A DNA stretch of 46,112 nucleotides. Origin: Deltaproteobacteria bacterium (GTDB lineage Bacteria > Myxococcota > UBA727 > VGSZ01). Under the pieces are notes generated by a model. It did no database searches and was not told the origin of the DNA. It worked only from the letters and a program-made list of their open reading frames with translations. Every line of letters starts with the position of its first letter. Within the stretch, counting starts at the first letter, position 1. The position numbers were made by a program, and so were the translations under genes. This document shows, one piece after another, positions 1 to 14,211 of this stretch. The DNA lies in the NCBI GenBank assembly GCA_016874845.1, contig VGSZ01000012.1, positions 1 to 46,112 of the forward strand, given 5' to 3'.

Positions 1-2806
1 GCGACGTAGGCGGTGGCGACGTCGGTGCGCAGCGTCAGCGCCCGCTGCAGCGCGAGCAGGCGTGCCTCGGCGTCCCAGCCGGCGCGCTGCACGAGCGGGA
101 GCCGCGGCGCCACCAGGGCGTCGTCCGCCGCGGTCACGGGGTCGAGCACGAGCGCGCGCAGCTCCATGACAGCTTCGCCGGGGTGGTCGACGACCGCGGG
201 GTCCGCCCGCAGCGCCGCGCGCGCCTCGGCCAGAGCGCCGGCGGCGACGAGGTTGGCGGCGTCGACGGGGCGCCCGCCGCCGGCGCCGAGCGGCCAGGCG
301 TGGCGGCCTCGGCGGGCACGCACGGCGTCCCAGTCGAGGTCGCCGCCGCTGGTCGTCATCGCGTCGGTGCGCAGGCGGAGCGACAGCACATCAAGCCCGA
401 CGAGCGCCGAGGCCTCGGCGCTGCCCGCCGACCGCGCGAACGCGAACTCGAGCAGCGGCAGGTCGTCGGAGTTCAGGCCACCCTGCCAGTCGGCGGCGAG
501 CGCGTCGGCGAGGCCATCGCCGCCGATCAGCAACGTCGCGAGGTCCTCGGGACCCGCGAACCAGTACGCGCGCCCGAAAGCGGTGCGGTAGGGCTCTTCG
601 GTCAGGCGTCGCCGCGTGCGCTCGACGTCGAAGTCGATCGGCGCGCTGCCGGCGAGCAGCAACAGGTCCGACGACGACGTCCGCCAGATGGTGACGTGCG
701 CGAACACCGAGCGCATCGTCGCCACCGCGGTCTGGATCGTCGCCGCGTCGACGTCGTAGCCCTGAATCCACTGCGCGAACAAGCCGTCGGCGGTGAGGCG
801 GTCGCGGGCCGCCGTGTAGAAGTCCACCGAGTAGAAGCCCGCCACGCCGGCGCGGTAGGGATTGCTCGGCTCGGACATGATCACGTCGAAGTGGTCCGCC
901 GTCGTCTGCAGCACCTCGCGACCGTCGCCGACGACGAGGCGCACCCGGGGCGAACGCAGCGCCCCCTGGTTGGTGTCGGCGCAGGCAGCGGCGAATTCGA
1001 CGACGCGCTGCTCCATCTCGACAACGACGACGCGCTCGACGGTCGGCACCGAGGCGAGCCAGCCGGCGCTCTGGCCGCTGCCGAGGCCGACGACGAAGCC
1101 GCGCCGCGGCGACGGGTGTAACAGCGCCGGCAGCAATACGGCGCCGAGAGTCGTCTGCGCGTCGGCGATCGTGTTGCCGTCGGACTTGCCGTTGACGAGC
1201 AGCGACAGGCCGTCGGCGTTCTGGACGACGACGGCGCTCTCGACGCCGTCGGCGGCGCTCGCTTCGACGGCGGAGAAGGCGGCGACGAGGGCCGCCCGCT
1301 CGTTGGGCGACGACGCCGAGAGTGGCGCCCGACCAGCGCCCACCGACGTGCCGCGCCAGATCGGGCCGGGGCCGGGGCGCGTCGCGAGGGCGGCGAGGAC
1401 GACGACGGTGGCGATGGCGACGACCGGTCGCCGCGTCGACAGGAGCACGGCGACGGCGCCGAGCGCGAGCAGGCCGGCAGCGGCAATGGCGGCGTGCCAT
1501 GCGCCAAGCGTCGGCAGGATCACGAAGCCGGTGAGCAGGCTGCCGGCGATGGAGCCGGCGGTGTTGGCGGCGTAGACGCCGCCGCTGTCGACGGCGACGC
1601 CCTCGCGGCCCCGGCCGGCCAGCGCGATGAGCAGCGGAAACTGGAAGCCCGACACCAACGCGGCGGGCAGCACGACGACGCTGAGGATTGCGCACCAGCC
1701 AAGGACGACGGCGCCGAAGGACGCCTGCGCCCACTGCCGCAGCGCGTAGGCGACGAAGGGAAGCTCGTCGCCCACGGCGAGCGGCGCGAGCAGCAGGACC
1801 GCCTCCAGCCCGAGGGTCGCGCCAAACAGTGTCCACGTCGGCACGCGCACGCGGGCGCCGTAGGCGAGACCGCCTGCGCCGATGCCGGCGAGCGCCATCG
1901 CGAGCACGACGTTGAAGCTGTACGACGACCCACCGAGCAACGACGACAGCAGCCGGTACCAGACGAGCTCGAACAGCAGGAACACGAAGCCGCAGACGAA
2001 GGCGGCCGCGAGCACCGGCAGCGGCGCGCGCGCGCGCAGCGTGGTCGCCGGCGCGGTGGTGGCTGTCGTGTCGACCGGCGTCGTGTCGACCGGCGTCGTG
2101 TCGACCAGCGTCGTGTCGCCCAGCGTCGTGTCGACCGGCGGCGTGTCGACCGGCGGCGCGCCGCGCCCGAGCGCTCGCGCGACGATGCCGACGATGGCGT
2201 TCAGGCCGGCGGCGCACCACAGCGTCGCGCGCAGGCCGAGAGCCTCGAACAGGAAGAACGTCGTCGCCAACGTGCCGAGCACGGCGCCCACGGTGTTGGC
2301 CCCGTACACGAGCGCAAGCCCGCGCCGACCGACGTCGTCGACGGCGGTGATCGCCCGCGCCATTGCCGGCAGCGTCCCGCCCATCAGCACCGTCGGGCCG
2401 CCAAGGACCACCGCCGCCAGCGCGAGCTGGACCGGCAGCGCCCAGGCGCCGAGCCCCTGACGCCCGCCGGCGCCGAGGTACACGCGATGGACGACGTCGA
2501 GCAGGAGCGGGCTCGCCGCGGCCAGCGCCGCCGTACCGATCTCGAGCCAGCCATACGTCGCCAACGGTCGCGCAGCCCGCTCGATGCGCGGGCCGAGCAC
2601 CCAGGCGCCGAGCCCGAGCCCACCGAGGAACAAGGCGAGCACCGCCGACGTCGACGCCGTGCTGGCGCCGAAGATGACGCGCAGCTCGCGGAGCCAGACG
2701 GTCTGGTAGACGAGCCCAAGGCCGCCGCTGGCGCACAGGAGCGCCGCGCCGAGGAAGCGTTGCCTGACGTCGTCCGCTACCGCCGGAGCCCCGCGCCTTC
2801 CGTCGC

Positions 2807-2828
<22 letters not shown>
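1..2828 (-). CDS. Fused MFS-type membrane protein / spermidine-synthase-like protein (C-terminus cut by window edge)
   Basis: The visible 942 residues read without a stop and run off the left edge. Residues ~20-510 are mostly hydrophobic helices of an MFS-like transporter. Residues ~560-720 form a Rossmann SAM-binding domain of spermidine-synthase type: GLGSGQSAG near 576, a DGREVL segment, then SEPSNP near 650. True aminopropyltransferases carry a D-S-x-D motif where this has SEPSNP, so polyamine synthesis is doubtful; this replacement is common in fused members of the family. The remaining C-terminal part is helical and Leu/Ala-rich, possibly TPR-like. The ATG at 2826-2828 overlaps the stop of the upstream lipoprotein gene by 22 bp, which suggests co-transcription. 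A TTG at 2808-2810 is the alternative start. A (VDTTP)n linker at residues ~224-254 separates two membrane blocks. The family call is firm; substrate and reaction are unknown. Confidence 0.88.
2065..2154. repeat. 15-bp in-frame tandem repeat, 6 copies
   Basis: Six consecutive 15-bp units of the form GTCGTGTCGACCGGC, with 1-2 substitutions in some copies, lie inside the MFS/spermidine-synthase-like gene. On the coding strand they encode repeated Val-Asp-Thr-Thr/Pro-Pro pentapeptides, a hydrophilic linker between two membrane-helix blocks. The unit is a multiple of three, so copy-number change would alter linker length without a frameshift. Confidence 0.95.
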
Positions 2829-7129
<4,301 letters not shown>

Positions 7130-7480
7130 GGGCAAGAGTCTAGCCGAGGGCAGCACGCCCGTCTTGCGGCGTCGACGGGCACCGCCGGTCCTGAGGGGAT
7201 GGCAAGCGCCTGGTCTGCCGGGCTGCCGGCGGCCGCGCGTGACGTCGAGGACGCGGAGGCGTCCAGGCAGCAGACGCCAGGGTCTGCTCGTCCTCCGTCG
7301 TCTCTGGCGCATCCCTGGCGGCCGACGCAGGGGGTGGCCGCCGCCGCCGGTGCCGCTACACTCGACGCCGGCACCCGGATGGCCGGGGCGGATCGAAGGC
7401 TGGGCAGACGGGCTCGACCGGAATCCTCCGGCGGGCACCTCCTCGCTCGAGGGCCAGCGCGCGGTCCGGAAAGCGTCTGT
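7130..7480. promoter_or_regulatory. Divergent intergenic region between the large lipoprotein gene and panB
   Basis: This 351-bp stretch has no convincing gene; the open frames through it are Arg/Ala/Pro-rich shadows. It must hold promoters for both flanking genes. Weak -10-like hexamers are visible: TAGACT on the minus strand (7137-7142), only 8 bp from the lipoprotein ATG, and TACACT on the plus strand (7357-7362), about 120 bp before panB. No matching -35 boxes were found, so these are only candidates. Confidence 0.4.
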
Positions 7481-8395
7481 ATGTCATCGCACGCGCCGAT
7501 CACGCCCGCGGGTGCTGGCCGCAAGCCGGTCACCCTGCGCACCCTCGCGCAGATGAAGAAGGATGGTCAGCGCATCACGATGCTGACCGGCTACGACGCG
7601 ACCTTCGCCCGGCTGCTCGATGCGGCTGGCGTCGACATGATCCTCGTCGGCGACTCGCTCGGGATGGTCGTCAAGGGCGAGGCCAACACGCTGAACGTCA
7701 GCGTCGAGCAGATGGCCTACCACACCGCCGCCGTCGCCCGCGGCGTCGCCCGCGCCCACGTCGTCGGCGACATGCCCTTCATGAGCTACCAGACGAGCCC
7801 CGAGGAGGCGCTGAAGAACGCCGCCCGCCTGCTGCAGTCCGGGGCGTCGTCGGTGAAGCTCGAGGGCGGGCGGCAGCTGGCGCCGACAGTGGCGCGCCTC
7901 GTCGAGGCCGGCATCCCGGTGATGGGCCACGTCGGCTTGATGCCGCAGAGCGTGCACGCCATGGGTGGCTTCGTCGTGCAGGGCAAGGACCCCGAGAGCC
8001 GCCAGCGCGTCCTCGACGACGCCGTCGCCCTCGAGGCGGCGGGCGCCTACGCGGTGGTGCTCGAGGGCATCCCCATCGACCTCGCCACCGAGATCACCGA
8101 GACCCTTGCCATCCCGACCATCGGGATCGGCGCGGGAGCGGGCTGCGACGGTCAGGTGCTGGTGCTGTACGACCTGCTCGGCCTGAACCCCGACTTCACC
8201 CCGAAATTCGTGAAGAAGTACGTCGACGGCGCCGCGGTGGTCGGCGACGCGGTCCGCGCCTACGTCGACGAGGTCAAGCGCGGGGTGTTCCCCGACGACG
8301 ACCACGCCTTCCACGCGCCGCGACCGAAGGCGGCGGCGACGGCGACGAAGGAGTCGCTGACGCTGGTGCACGGCCGCGTCGTCGGCCATCACTGA
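7481..8395 (+). CDS. panB: 3-methyl-2-oxobutanoate hydroxymethyltransferase (ketopantoate hydroxymethyltransferase)
   Basis: PanB transfers a hydroxymethyl group from 5,10-methylene-tetrahydrofolate to alpha-ketoisovalerate, giving ketopantoate, the first committed step of pantothenate and CoA synthesis. The 304-residue product covers the whole TIM-barrel family and shows its landmarks in order: [15 protein letters not shown] (magnesium-binding Asp), [23 protein letters not shown] and PTIGIGAG. The ATG at 7481 is chosen because the MSSHAP start gives the normal length; the frame is open upstream to 6923 but that part is Arg/Ala-rich and lies over the intergenic region. A Lys/Ala/Thr-rich tail of about 25 residues follows the conserved end. 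panC and panD are not in the window. Confidence 0.97.
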   Translation: MSSHAPITPAGAGRKPVTLRTLAQMKKDGQRITMLTGYDATFARLLDAAGVDMILVGDSLGMVVKGEANTLNVSVEQMAYHTAAVARGVARAHVVGDMPFMSYQTSPEEALKNAARLLQSGASSVKLEGGRQLAPTVARLVEAGIPVMGHVGLMPQSVHAMGGFVVQGKDPESRQRVLDDAVALEAAGAYAVVLEGIPIDLATEITETLAIPTIGIGAGAGCDGQVLVLYDLLGLNPDFTPKFVKKYVDGAAVVGDAVRAYVDEVKRGVFPDDDHAFHAPRPKAAATATKESLTLVHGRVVGHH

Positions 8396-8615
8396 AGCGC
8401 CGACAGGAAGCCGGCTGCGACCTTGTTGTCGGCCGTCGTCGCTTGTGCACGCGCGCCTCGTCCTCGACGCACGGTGCGCGCTGCGCTCCTTGACCGGCAT
8501 CTCGCCTCGCTCGATCGCTCGCCAGACTCTGCCGGTCGGGCCCCCTGGCACGCGCGACCGGCGGCGTCTTCCGCCGGCGTGTGACAGCGCGTCGTCGACG
8601 GCGTACAGAGCACGC

Positions 8616-9089
8616 ATGCCGCCGAAGAAGGACGCCAAGGATGACGGGCGCATCGCCGAGAACCGGCGGGCTCGTTACGACTACGAGATCGGCGAGACGT
8701 TCGAGTGCGGGATCGAGCTGAAGGGCGCCGAGGTGAAGAGCCTGCGGTCGAAGAATGTGTCGTTCGCCGACGCCTTCGCGATGCTCGATGGCGGCGAACT
8801 GTGGCTGCACAGCCTCAAGATCGACCGCTACCGGCAGCAGTCCACGATCGAAGAGCTCGACCCGAGCCGCAAACGTCGCCTGCTGGTGAACAAGGGCGAG
8901 CTCGAGAAGATACGCAAGCTGACCGAGGAGCGCGGGTACACGCTGGTGCCGCTCAAGCTGTACTTCAAGGGACCATGGGCGAAGGTCCTGGTCGGCGTGG
9001 CCAAGGGCAAGACCAAGGAGGACAAGCGCGACAGCATCCGCGCGCGCGAGGCCTCCCGCGACGTCGCCCGCGCCTTGCGGCGGGGCTGA
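8616..9089 (+). CDS. smpB: SsrA-binding protein SmpB
   Basis: SmpB binds the tRNA-like part of tmRNA and brings it to stalled ribosomes for trans-translation. The 157-residue product has normal length. It begins with MPPKKD, then shows the family core: NRRARYDYEIGETFECGI, LKGAEVKSLR, a GELWLHSLKI segment, and a Lys/Arg-rich C-terminal tail that enters the decoding site in known homologues. The ATG at 8616 fits the family N-terminus; the 57-codon upstream extension to 8445 is low-complexity and was rejected. The 220 bp between panB and smpB show no other gene. No tmRNA gene was recognised next to it, although ssrA is often nearby in other genomes. Confidence 0.97.
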   Translation: MPPKKDAKDDGRIAENRRARYDYEIGETFECGIELKGAEVKSLRSKNVSFADAFAMLDGGELWLHSLKIDRYRQQSTIEELDPSRKRRLLVNKGELEKIRKLTEERGYTLVPLKLYFKGPWAKVLVGVAKGKTKEDKRDSIRAREASRDVARALRRG

Positions 9090-9359
9090 CGGCCCGCTGG
9101 ATGATCGGCCTCCCGTGGGGCCAGCCGACTCGTCGACGAACGGGGCGCGAAGCCGCTCTCCGCCGCTCTCCGCCGGTGTCCCTGGCGTCCTAGCGCCTTG
9201 CGTCAGAGGGCGAGCATCGACGGGCAGAGGGCCCGCGAAGGAAGAACCTGCTCGATCTTGCGAGCGATCCATCGCCGTTGGCCGCGTCGCGTCCTCGGTG
9301 CGTGGCGACGGCCACGCCCCTGCGGCTCTCCTTGTCAGGCGCCCCTCGCTCGCGATTCG

Positions 9360-11135
9360 TCAATCAACTGATTCATTCGAGGGCCCTTCCGGTGGGGCAG
9401 GCTCCGCGCGCTGCGCGTCGGGCGCGGACTCGTCGCCGGGCGTAGGGTCGGGAAACGCGCCGCGTGGTCCCCGGAAATCGGGGGCAGCGGGGAGCAACGC
9501 GGCCTCGTCACGGAGCCTCGCCATCGCCACGTCGTCGCCGACGGCTTCGCGCGCGTGGGCAAGCGCCAGCAGGGTGCGGCGTGAGCGATCGAGCGCAACT
9601 GCTCGCTCGAGATGCCCGACCGCAACGCCCCACTGGCCCGCCGCGAGCGCCATCTCGCCGAGGTGGACCCGGGTGAGGATGTCGTCGGCGTCGTAGGCAA
9701 ACGCGCGCTCGAAGGCGGCGCGTGCGCCGGCGCGATCGCCCCGGCGCAGGAGCACCTGCCCCACAAAGTCGGCGGTGCCCGCGTTCGGGCGGACCCGCTC
9801 GGCCGCGAGGGCGGCGCCGAGAGCAAGGTCGAGCTCGCCCCGTCCCGCCGCCGCCTGCGCAAAGACGCGGAGCAGGTCGCCGTCGTCGGGCTGGACCGCG
9901 AGGGAATGCTGCACCAGCGACTCCGACGAAGCCCAGACCGGCACGAGCCGGGTCGTGAGTCCGGCCCAGAGCGCGAGCGTTGCGAGGCCGAGACCCGCCC
10001 GAACACGATGGTCAGGGACGACGGCGTCCACGGCGAAGACCGCCAGAGCGATCAGGCCGAGCGACGGCAGATAGGTGTAGCGGTCAGCGTAGAGCGCGCT
10101 GCCGATGCTGACGATGCCGAGCGTGGGGAAGAGCAGTCCCACGAACCACAGCCAGGCCACCCCGAGCGCCGGCCGCCGCGGCAGCAGGACCACGGCGGCG
10201 AGCACGAGGGCTCCCACGACGACCACCGTGAGCACGGCGACGGCCGGAGGGGGCCGCAGATCGATCCGCGGATGGCTGAACGAAAGCGCGACCGGGACGA
10301 TGAATTCGGCGATGTAGCAGCACACCGCCCACGCGGCGTCGCCGACGCGCTCGGCGAAGGGGCCCGGGACCGGAAGCATCCGCTCCTGGGCCCAGAGTGT
10401 CAGGCTCGATCCACACCCGGCCACGATGAGCAGCTCGAGCTTCTCGCGCAGGCGGCCAGCGAGGGCTCTCGCCGTCCAGGAAACGCCGCCTGGCCAGATG
10501 TCGAGGAGGAGCAGCGCGAAGGGCAGGGTGACCGCCATCGGCTTGGCCATCGTCGCCGCCAGCGCCGCTCCGAGGCGCAGCAGCCGCAGGCCGGCCCGCC
10601 GCCGGGCCGGCCGTGCTTCGGCAGCGCGCAAGGCGAGGTGGGTCGACACCGCCGCGAGGAAGAAGAGCGTGCAGAGAATGTCCTTCCGCTCGGAGAGCCA
10701 GACGACGGACTCGACCCGCTGCGGATGCAGCGCGAACGCAAGGGCGACGAACACCGCGACGCCCGGCCGCGCCCCCAACTGTCGGGCGATGGTGAGGACG
10801 ACGACGGCTGCCGCGGCGTGCAGCGCCACCGAGACGAGGTGGTGCGCACCGGCGTCGACCCCGAAGAGCTCCACGTCGAGCAGGTGTGACCACCAGGTGA
10901 GCGGGTGCCAGTTCCAGACGTCGCGGCTGGTGAGCGCGTAGCGCGCCGTCTCGGCGGTCAGGCCAAGCCGGACCCACGGGTTCTGGGTCAGGTAGTAGGG
11001 GTCGTCGACGTGGATGAACCCGTTGTGGCGTGCGTCGACGAAGACAAGGACGGTCGCTGCCGCGACGAGGGCACCGACGAACCCCGCGGGCAAGCTGCGA
11101 TGCGATCCGTCCGACACGACGGCCAAGAACGTCAC
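9360..11135 (-). CDS. TMTC-like polytopic glycosyltransferase (GT-C fold) with C-terminal TPRs
   Basis: The product has 591 residues. Multiple membrane helices cover residues ~15-400, followed by TPR-like helical repeats from ~410 to 550 and a disordered acidic/Pro tail. Motifs match the bacterial TMTC-like family: an acidic pair in the first external loop (HVDDPYYLTQNPW near 42), SERKDILCTLFF near 150, AKPMAVTLPFALLLLD near 200, and ADRYTYLPSLGL near 350. GT-C enzymes of this type use lipid-linked sugars to modify exported proteins, so protein O-glycosylation at the inner membrane is the likely role; donor and targets are unknown. The GTG at 11135 is the chosen start, with no good ribosome site. 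The gene is convergent with smpB and divergent from the VWA gene. Confidence 0.88.
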   Translation of the reverse strand: MTFLAVVSDGSHRSLPAGFVGALVAAATVLVFVDARHNGFIHVDDPYYLTQNPWVRLGLTAETARYALTSRDVWNWHPLTWWSHLLDVELFGVDAGAHHLVSVALHAAAAVVVLTIARQLGARPGVAVFVALAFALHPQRVESVVWLSERKDILCTLFFLAAVSTHLALRAAEARPARRRAGLRLLRLGAALAATMAKPMAVTLPFALLLLDIWPGGVSWTARALAGRLREKLELLIVAGCGSSLTLWAQERMLPVPGPFAERVGDAAWAVCCYIAEFIVPVALSFSHPRIDLRPPPAVAVLTVVVVGALVLAAVVLLPRRPALGVAWLWFVGLLFPTLGIVSIGSALYADRYTYLPSLGLIALAVFAVDAVVPDHRVRAGLGLATLALWAGLTTRLVPVWASSESLVQHSLAVQPDDGDLLRVFAQAAAGRGELDLALGAALAAERVRPNAGTADFVGQVLLRRGDRAGARAAFERAFAYDADDILTRVHLGEMALAAGQWGVAVGHLERAVALDRSRRTLLALAHAREAVGDDVAMARLRDEAALLPAAPDFRGPRGAFPDPTPGDESAPDAQRAEPAPPEGPSNESVD

Positions 11136-11394
11136 ACGGGCTCACGACTGCCGCAACGCGCGCGGCGGGATGGCCCGATCTCTCGAGCTCCGGCGGGACG
11201 GTCGACCGGGGCATCCCGTGGTGCGCCGCACCGCCGATGGTCGTCGCCCCGGATCCAGTCCGCAGATCGCGGCGCGCCCCCGTTCGTTCATACTCCGGAA
11301 GAAACCGGGCGCCGCGCGCGGTTGTCCGAACCGTCGTCGCGCTGGCGGCTCCCCAGAGAGCTGGCTGGCGAAGGCGCCCGAAGGGAGTTCCCCG

Positions 11395-12807
11395 ATGCAG
11401 CGTCACGTCGTTGTCTACGGACTCGCGCTCTCCACTCTGGCCGGCGCGTTCCTGCTTGTTCCCCGGCTGGCCGCGCCGCCGTCGCCCCCGGTAGAGCACC
11501 CGGCGCCGCCGTCGGACGCCCCGGTGTCGCGCCTCGTGTACGGCGACGGCGTGCTCGAGGTGACGGCCACCCTCGACCGCGCGTGGTTGCAGACCGGCGC
11601 CACCGAGCCGCTGTGGCTCGATGTCGCGGTCAAGGCGTCGGGGGTGCAGACCCGCGCGCCGCTGGCCGCCGTGCTCGTCGTCGATCGCTCGGGCAGCATG
11701 GCCGGCGACAAGATCGACGCCGCGCGCGCCGCCGCCGAGCGGTTCGTGCAGGGCATGGCCGATGGCGACCTGCTCGCCATCGTCACCTACGGCTCCGACG
11801 TCACCGTCGAACTCGCGCTCACCGAGTTGACGTCGTCGGCGCGGCGGCAGGCCCTGGACATCGTCCGCCGCATCGAGGAGGGCGGCGGCACGAACATCGA
11901 CGGCGGGCTGATGGCCGCCCGCACGCAGCTGCAGCAGCGCACCCTCGGCGGCCGAGTGGGCCGCGTCGTGCTCGTGTCCGATGGCCGCCCCACCGAAGGC
12001 GATCGCAGCACGGTGACCCTGACCGGCCACGCGGCGGCGCTGCGCGGGCTCGGCGCGACGACGACCACGCTGGGCCTCGGGCTCGACTACAACGAGGACC
12101 TGATGGAGGCCCTCGCCGTCGACGGCGGCGGCCGCTACCACTATCTGCGCACGGGCGATCAGCTGGCCCGCGTCCTCGACGATGAGCTGCAGCACGGCCG
12201 CAACGTCATCGCCGCGGGTGTGAAGCTGCACCTGCCGCGCGCCCTCGCGCCCGGCCTGCGCGCGGTCGGCGCCCCCGGCCAGAAGGACGTCGGCAACGCC
12301 GACAAGCTCGTCGTCGACATCGGCGACCTCGCCGCCGGCGAGGAGCGCCACGTGCTCGTCAAGGTCGACGTCGCCCACGCGAGCGACGTCGGCTTCGCCG
12401 CGCCCGAGCTCGTCTACCGCCGGCCGGGCGCCGCCGCCGAGTCGCTCGTCGCCCAGCGCGCCGACGCGTTCCGCGTCAAGCCCACCGCCGACATCGCCCT
12501 GCTGAACGGCAGCCGCGCCGACGACGTCCGCGTCCGCGTGCTGCAGGTCGAGGCGTCGCTCGCGCTGACGGCGTCGATGAGCGCGTGGTCGGCGGGTGAC
12601 GCGGCGGTGGCGCGCACCAACCTGCAGAAGGCGAAGGCCGACCTGTCGGCGGCGGCGACGCGCACTGGCAACGCGGTCCTGCTGCGCGAGGCCGAGAACG
12701 TCGATCGCGTGCTCGAGTCGGTGTCGGCGGCGTCGGCCCCGTCGTCGGAGGCGGGCATGGACATCGTGAAGGCCCAGAAGGCCCGCGCGTTCGGCCTGCG
12801 CCGCTGA
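11395..12807 (+). CDS. VWA domain-containing membrane-anchored or exported protein
   Basis: The product has 470 residues. An N-terminal hydrophobic segment (residues ~7-27) is a signal or anchor, followed by a Pro-rich linker. Residues ~78-250 are a von Willebrand factor A domain with an intact MIDAS motif (VVDRSGSM near 95) and VLVSDGRP near 200. Residues 250-390 are beta-rich with a GEERHVLVKVDV segment, as in VWA proteins of the inter-alpha-inhibitor/YfbK type, and the C-terminus is helical. The ATG at 11395 has a GGGAG ribosome site about 8 bp upstream. The protein probably acts in the periplasm or at the outer surface and binds a partner through a divalent metal. It heads a plus-strand run of four genes. 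Function is otherwise unknown. Confidence 0.9.
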   Translation: MQRHVVVYGLALSTLAGAFLLVPRLAAPPSPPVEHPAPPSDAPVSRLVYGDGVLEVTATLDRAWLQTGATEPLWLDVAVKASGVQTRAPLAAVLVVDRSGSMAGDKIDAARAAAERFVQGMADGDLLAIVTYGSDVTVELALTELTSSARRQALDIVRRIEEGGGTNIDGGLMAARTQLQQRTLGGRVGRVVLVSDGRPTEGDRSTVTLTGHAAALRGLGATTTTLGLGLDYNEDLMEALAVDGGGRYHYLRTGDQLARVLDDELQHGRNVIAAGVKLHLPRALAPGLRAVGAPGQKDVGNADKLVVDIGDLAAGEERHVLVKVDVAHASDVGFAAPELVYRRPGAAAESLVAQRADAFRVKPTADIALLNGSRADDVRVRVLQVEASLALTASMSAWSAGDAAVARTNLQKAKADLSAAATRTGNAVLLREAENVDRVLESVSAASAPSSEAGMDIVKAQKARAFGLRR

Positions 12808-12937
12808 GGGTCCGACGGAGCATCGGCGGCGACGGCGTCGCGGACCCTCGTCGCCCGCTCCCGTCCGTCGAGAACGCGGGCTCCTTGCCGGTCTCTTCCT
12901 TCTGCATCCACCTGTTGTGCGTCGCCCCGGAGCCACC

Positions 12938-14203
12938 GTGACCGTCGTCTTCCGCGACCCAGCTGCGTTCTTTCGCGAGACCCTCGCCGTGACCGTCGGC
13001 GCCGCCGCCACCGGCGCCGTGGCGGGGCTCGCCGGGGTGAGCGCGCCGTTGCTCGCCGCGGCGGGGGCCTCGGCGCTCCTCGGTGGTGCCCTCGGAGCGG
13101 CGGTGACGCGCGCGCCGCCAGCGGGCGGTGGGCCGGGGTGGGCGGTGCGCAGCGTCGTGGGCTCCGTCGGTGGCGTCGTCGCCGGGATGGGCTTCGCGGC
13201 GTTGTCGTGGCGTCTGGGGCTTGGCGTGTCCGGAGCCGTCGCCGGCGGAGCCCTCGGCGGTGCTGCCCTCGGTGCGCTGCTGGTCGTGGACGACGCTGCC
13301 CGTGGTGGCGCCCGCGCCGTCGGTGTGCTCGCGGCGGCGCTGGCCGGGGGCGTTGGCGCCGCGGCTCTCGACAATGCCGCGCGCTTCGCGGCGTCGGAGG
13401 CGGCGCCGACGGCGCTGTCGACGGCGACGCTGGCGGGCATCTTCGGGCTGTGGATCGCCGCGGGCGCCGGGGCGCGGCGACTGCAGCCGGCGCCGGATCC
13501 ACTCGCGGCGAAGGCCGACGACGTCATGGACGGCCTCGCCGCGCCCGTTCGGGCCAAGATCGCCGAGGGGCTGTCGACCTGGCACGAGATCGGCGTCGCG
13601 CTAGCCCGCGATCCGGCGATGGACGAAGCTACGAAGGCCGAGGCGACGAAGCAGACCCGCGGGCTCGTCGACGGCCTGCTCGAGACGGCGCGCACCTGGG
13701 GGCAGATCCACGACGATCTGCACAGCCCGAAGGTCAAGGCCGTCGACGACAAGCTTGCCGACCTCGAGCAGCGGCTTGCCGCCACCAGCGATGACGTCAT
13801 CCGTGGGCACCTCGGTCGCGCGCTCGCCGCGTTGCAGGCGCAGCGCGCCGCCATCGACGGGCTCAAGCTCGGCATGGGGCGCGCCGAGGCGGCCGTCGAT
13901 GCGCAGCTGGCGCTGCTCGAGCGGCTGCGCCTGGCCGTCGCGCAGCACCGCGTCAGCGATCGCGAGCGGTTCCACGTCGAGCTGACCGCCGTCGCCGAGC
14001 AGGCGGGCCGCCTGTCCGACGATCTCGACGCCCTCGCCTCTGCCGTGGCCGAGGCCGAGGCGCTCGCCGATCGTCGCGCCCTCGCCGACGTCGAGCGCGG
14101 GGCGCGCCGGGCCCTCGCCGTCGGCGGCGTCAGCGTGGCCGAGGACGCGGTCGCCGCGCACGAGGAGCCCGCGCTCGCCGTGCGCGGCGCGGCGAAGGGC
14201 TGA
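12938..14203 (+). CDS. Unknown membrane protein with Gly/Ala-rich helices and a C-terminal coiled coil
   Basis: I do not recognise this 421-residue protein. Residues ~10-185 are a run of Gly/Ala/Val-rich hydrophobic segments, probably six or so membrane helices with glycine-zipper character. Residues ~195-390 are strongly helical with heptad-like Leu/Ala spacing and many charged residues, probably a cytoplasmic coiled coil. GTG at 12938 is preferred because CGGAG lies 7 bp upstream; another in-frame GTG at 12917 has no ribosome site. It lies 130 bp after the VWA gene and 8 bp before the DUF192 gene, so it is likely co-transcribed with the latter. No catalytic motif is visible. A structural or mechanosensing membrane role is possible but speculative. 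Confidence 0.8.
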   Translation: MTVVFRDPAAFFRETLAVTVGAAATGAVAGLAGVSAPLLAAAGASALLGGALGAAVTRAPPAGGGPGWAVRSVVGSVGGVVAGMGFAALSWRLGLGVSGAVAGGALGGAALGALLVVDDAARGGARAVGVLAAALAGGVGAAALDNAARFAASEAAPTALSTATLAGIFGLWIAAGAGARRLQPAPDPLAAKADDVMDGLAAPVRAKIAEGLSTWHEIGVALARDPAMDEATKAEATKQTRGLVDGLLETARTWGQIHDDLHSPKVKAVDDKLADLEQRLAATSDDVIRGHLGRALAALQAQRAAIDGLKLGMGRAEAAVDAQLALLERLRLAVAQHRVSDRERFHVELTAVAEQAGRLSDDLDALASAVAEAEALADRRALADVERGARRALAVGGVSVAEDAVAAHEEPALAVRGAAKG

Positions 14204-14211
14204 CAAGCGGC

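Noticed and set aside
7130-7542. Minus-strand 138-codon frame across the lipoprotein/panB intergenic region
   Set aside because: It overlaps the panB start, has shadow-like composition and no ribosome site.
9090-9359. tmRNA (ssrA) gene next to smpB
   Set aside because: No tRNA-like ends, TPsiC-loop sequence or terminal CCA and no tag-like reading frame were found in this 270-bp convergent gap; only a short CCGCTCTCCG direct repeat.
10084-13875. Minus-strand open frame of 1263 codons
   Set aside because: It is antisense to the VWA and membrane/coiled-coil genes and out of frame with the glycosyltransferase; the translation is Arg/Ala/Pro-rich without any family motif.
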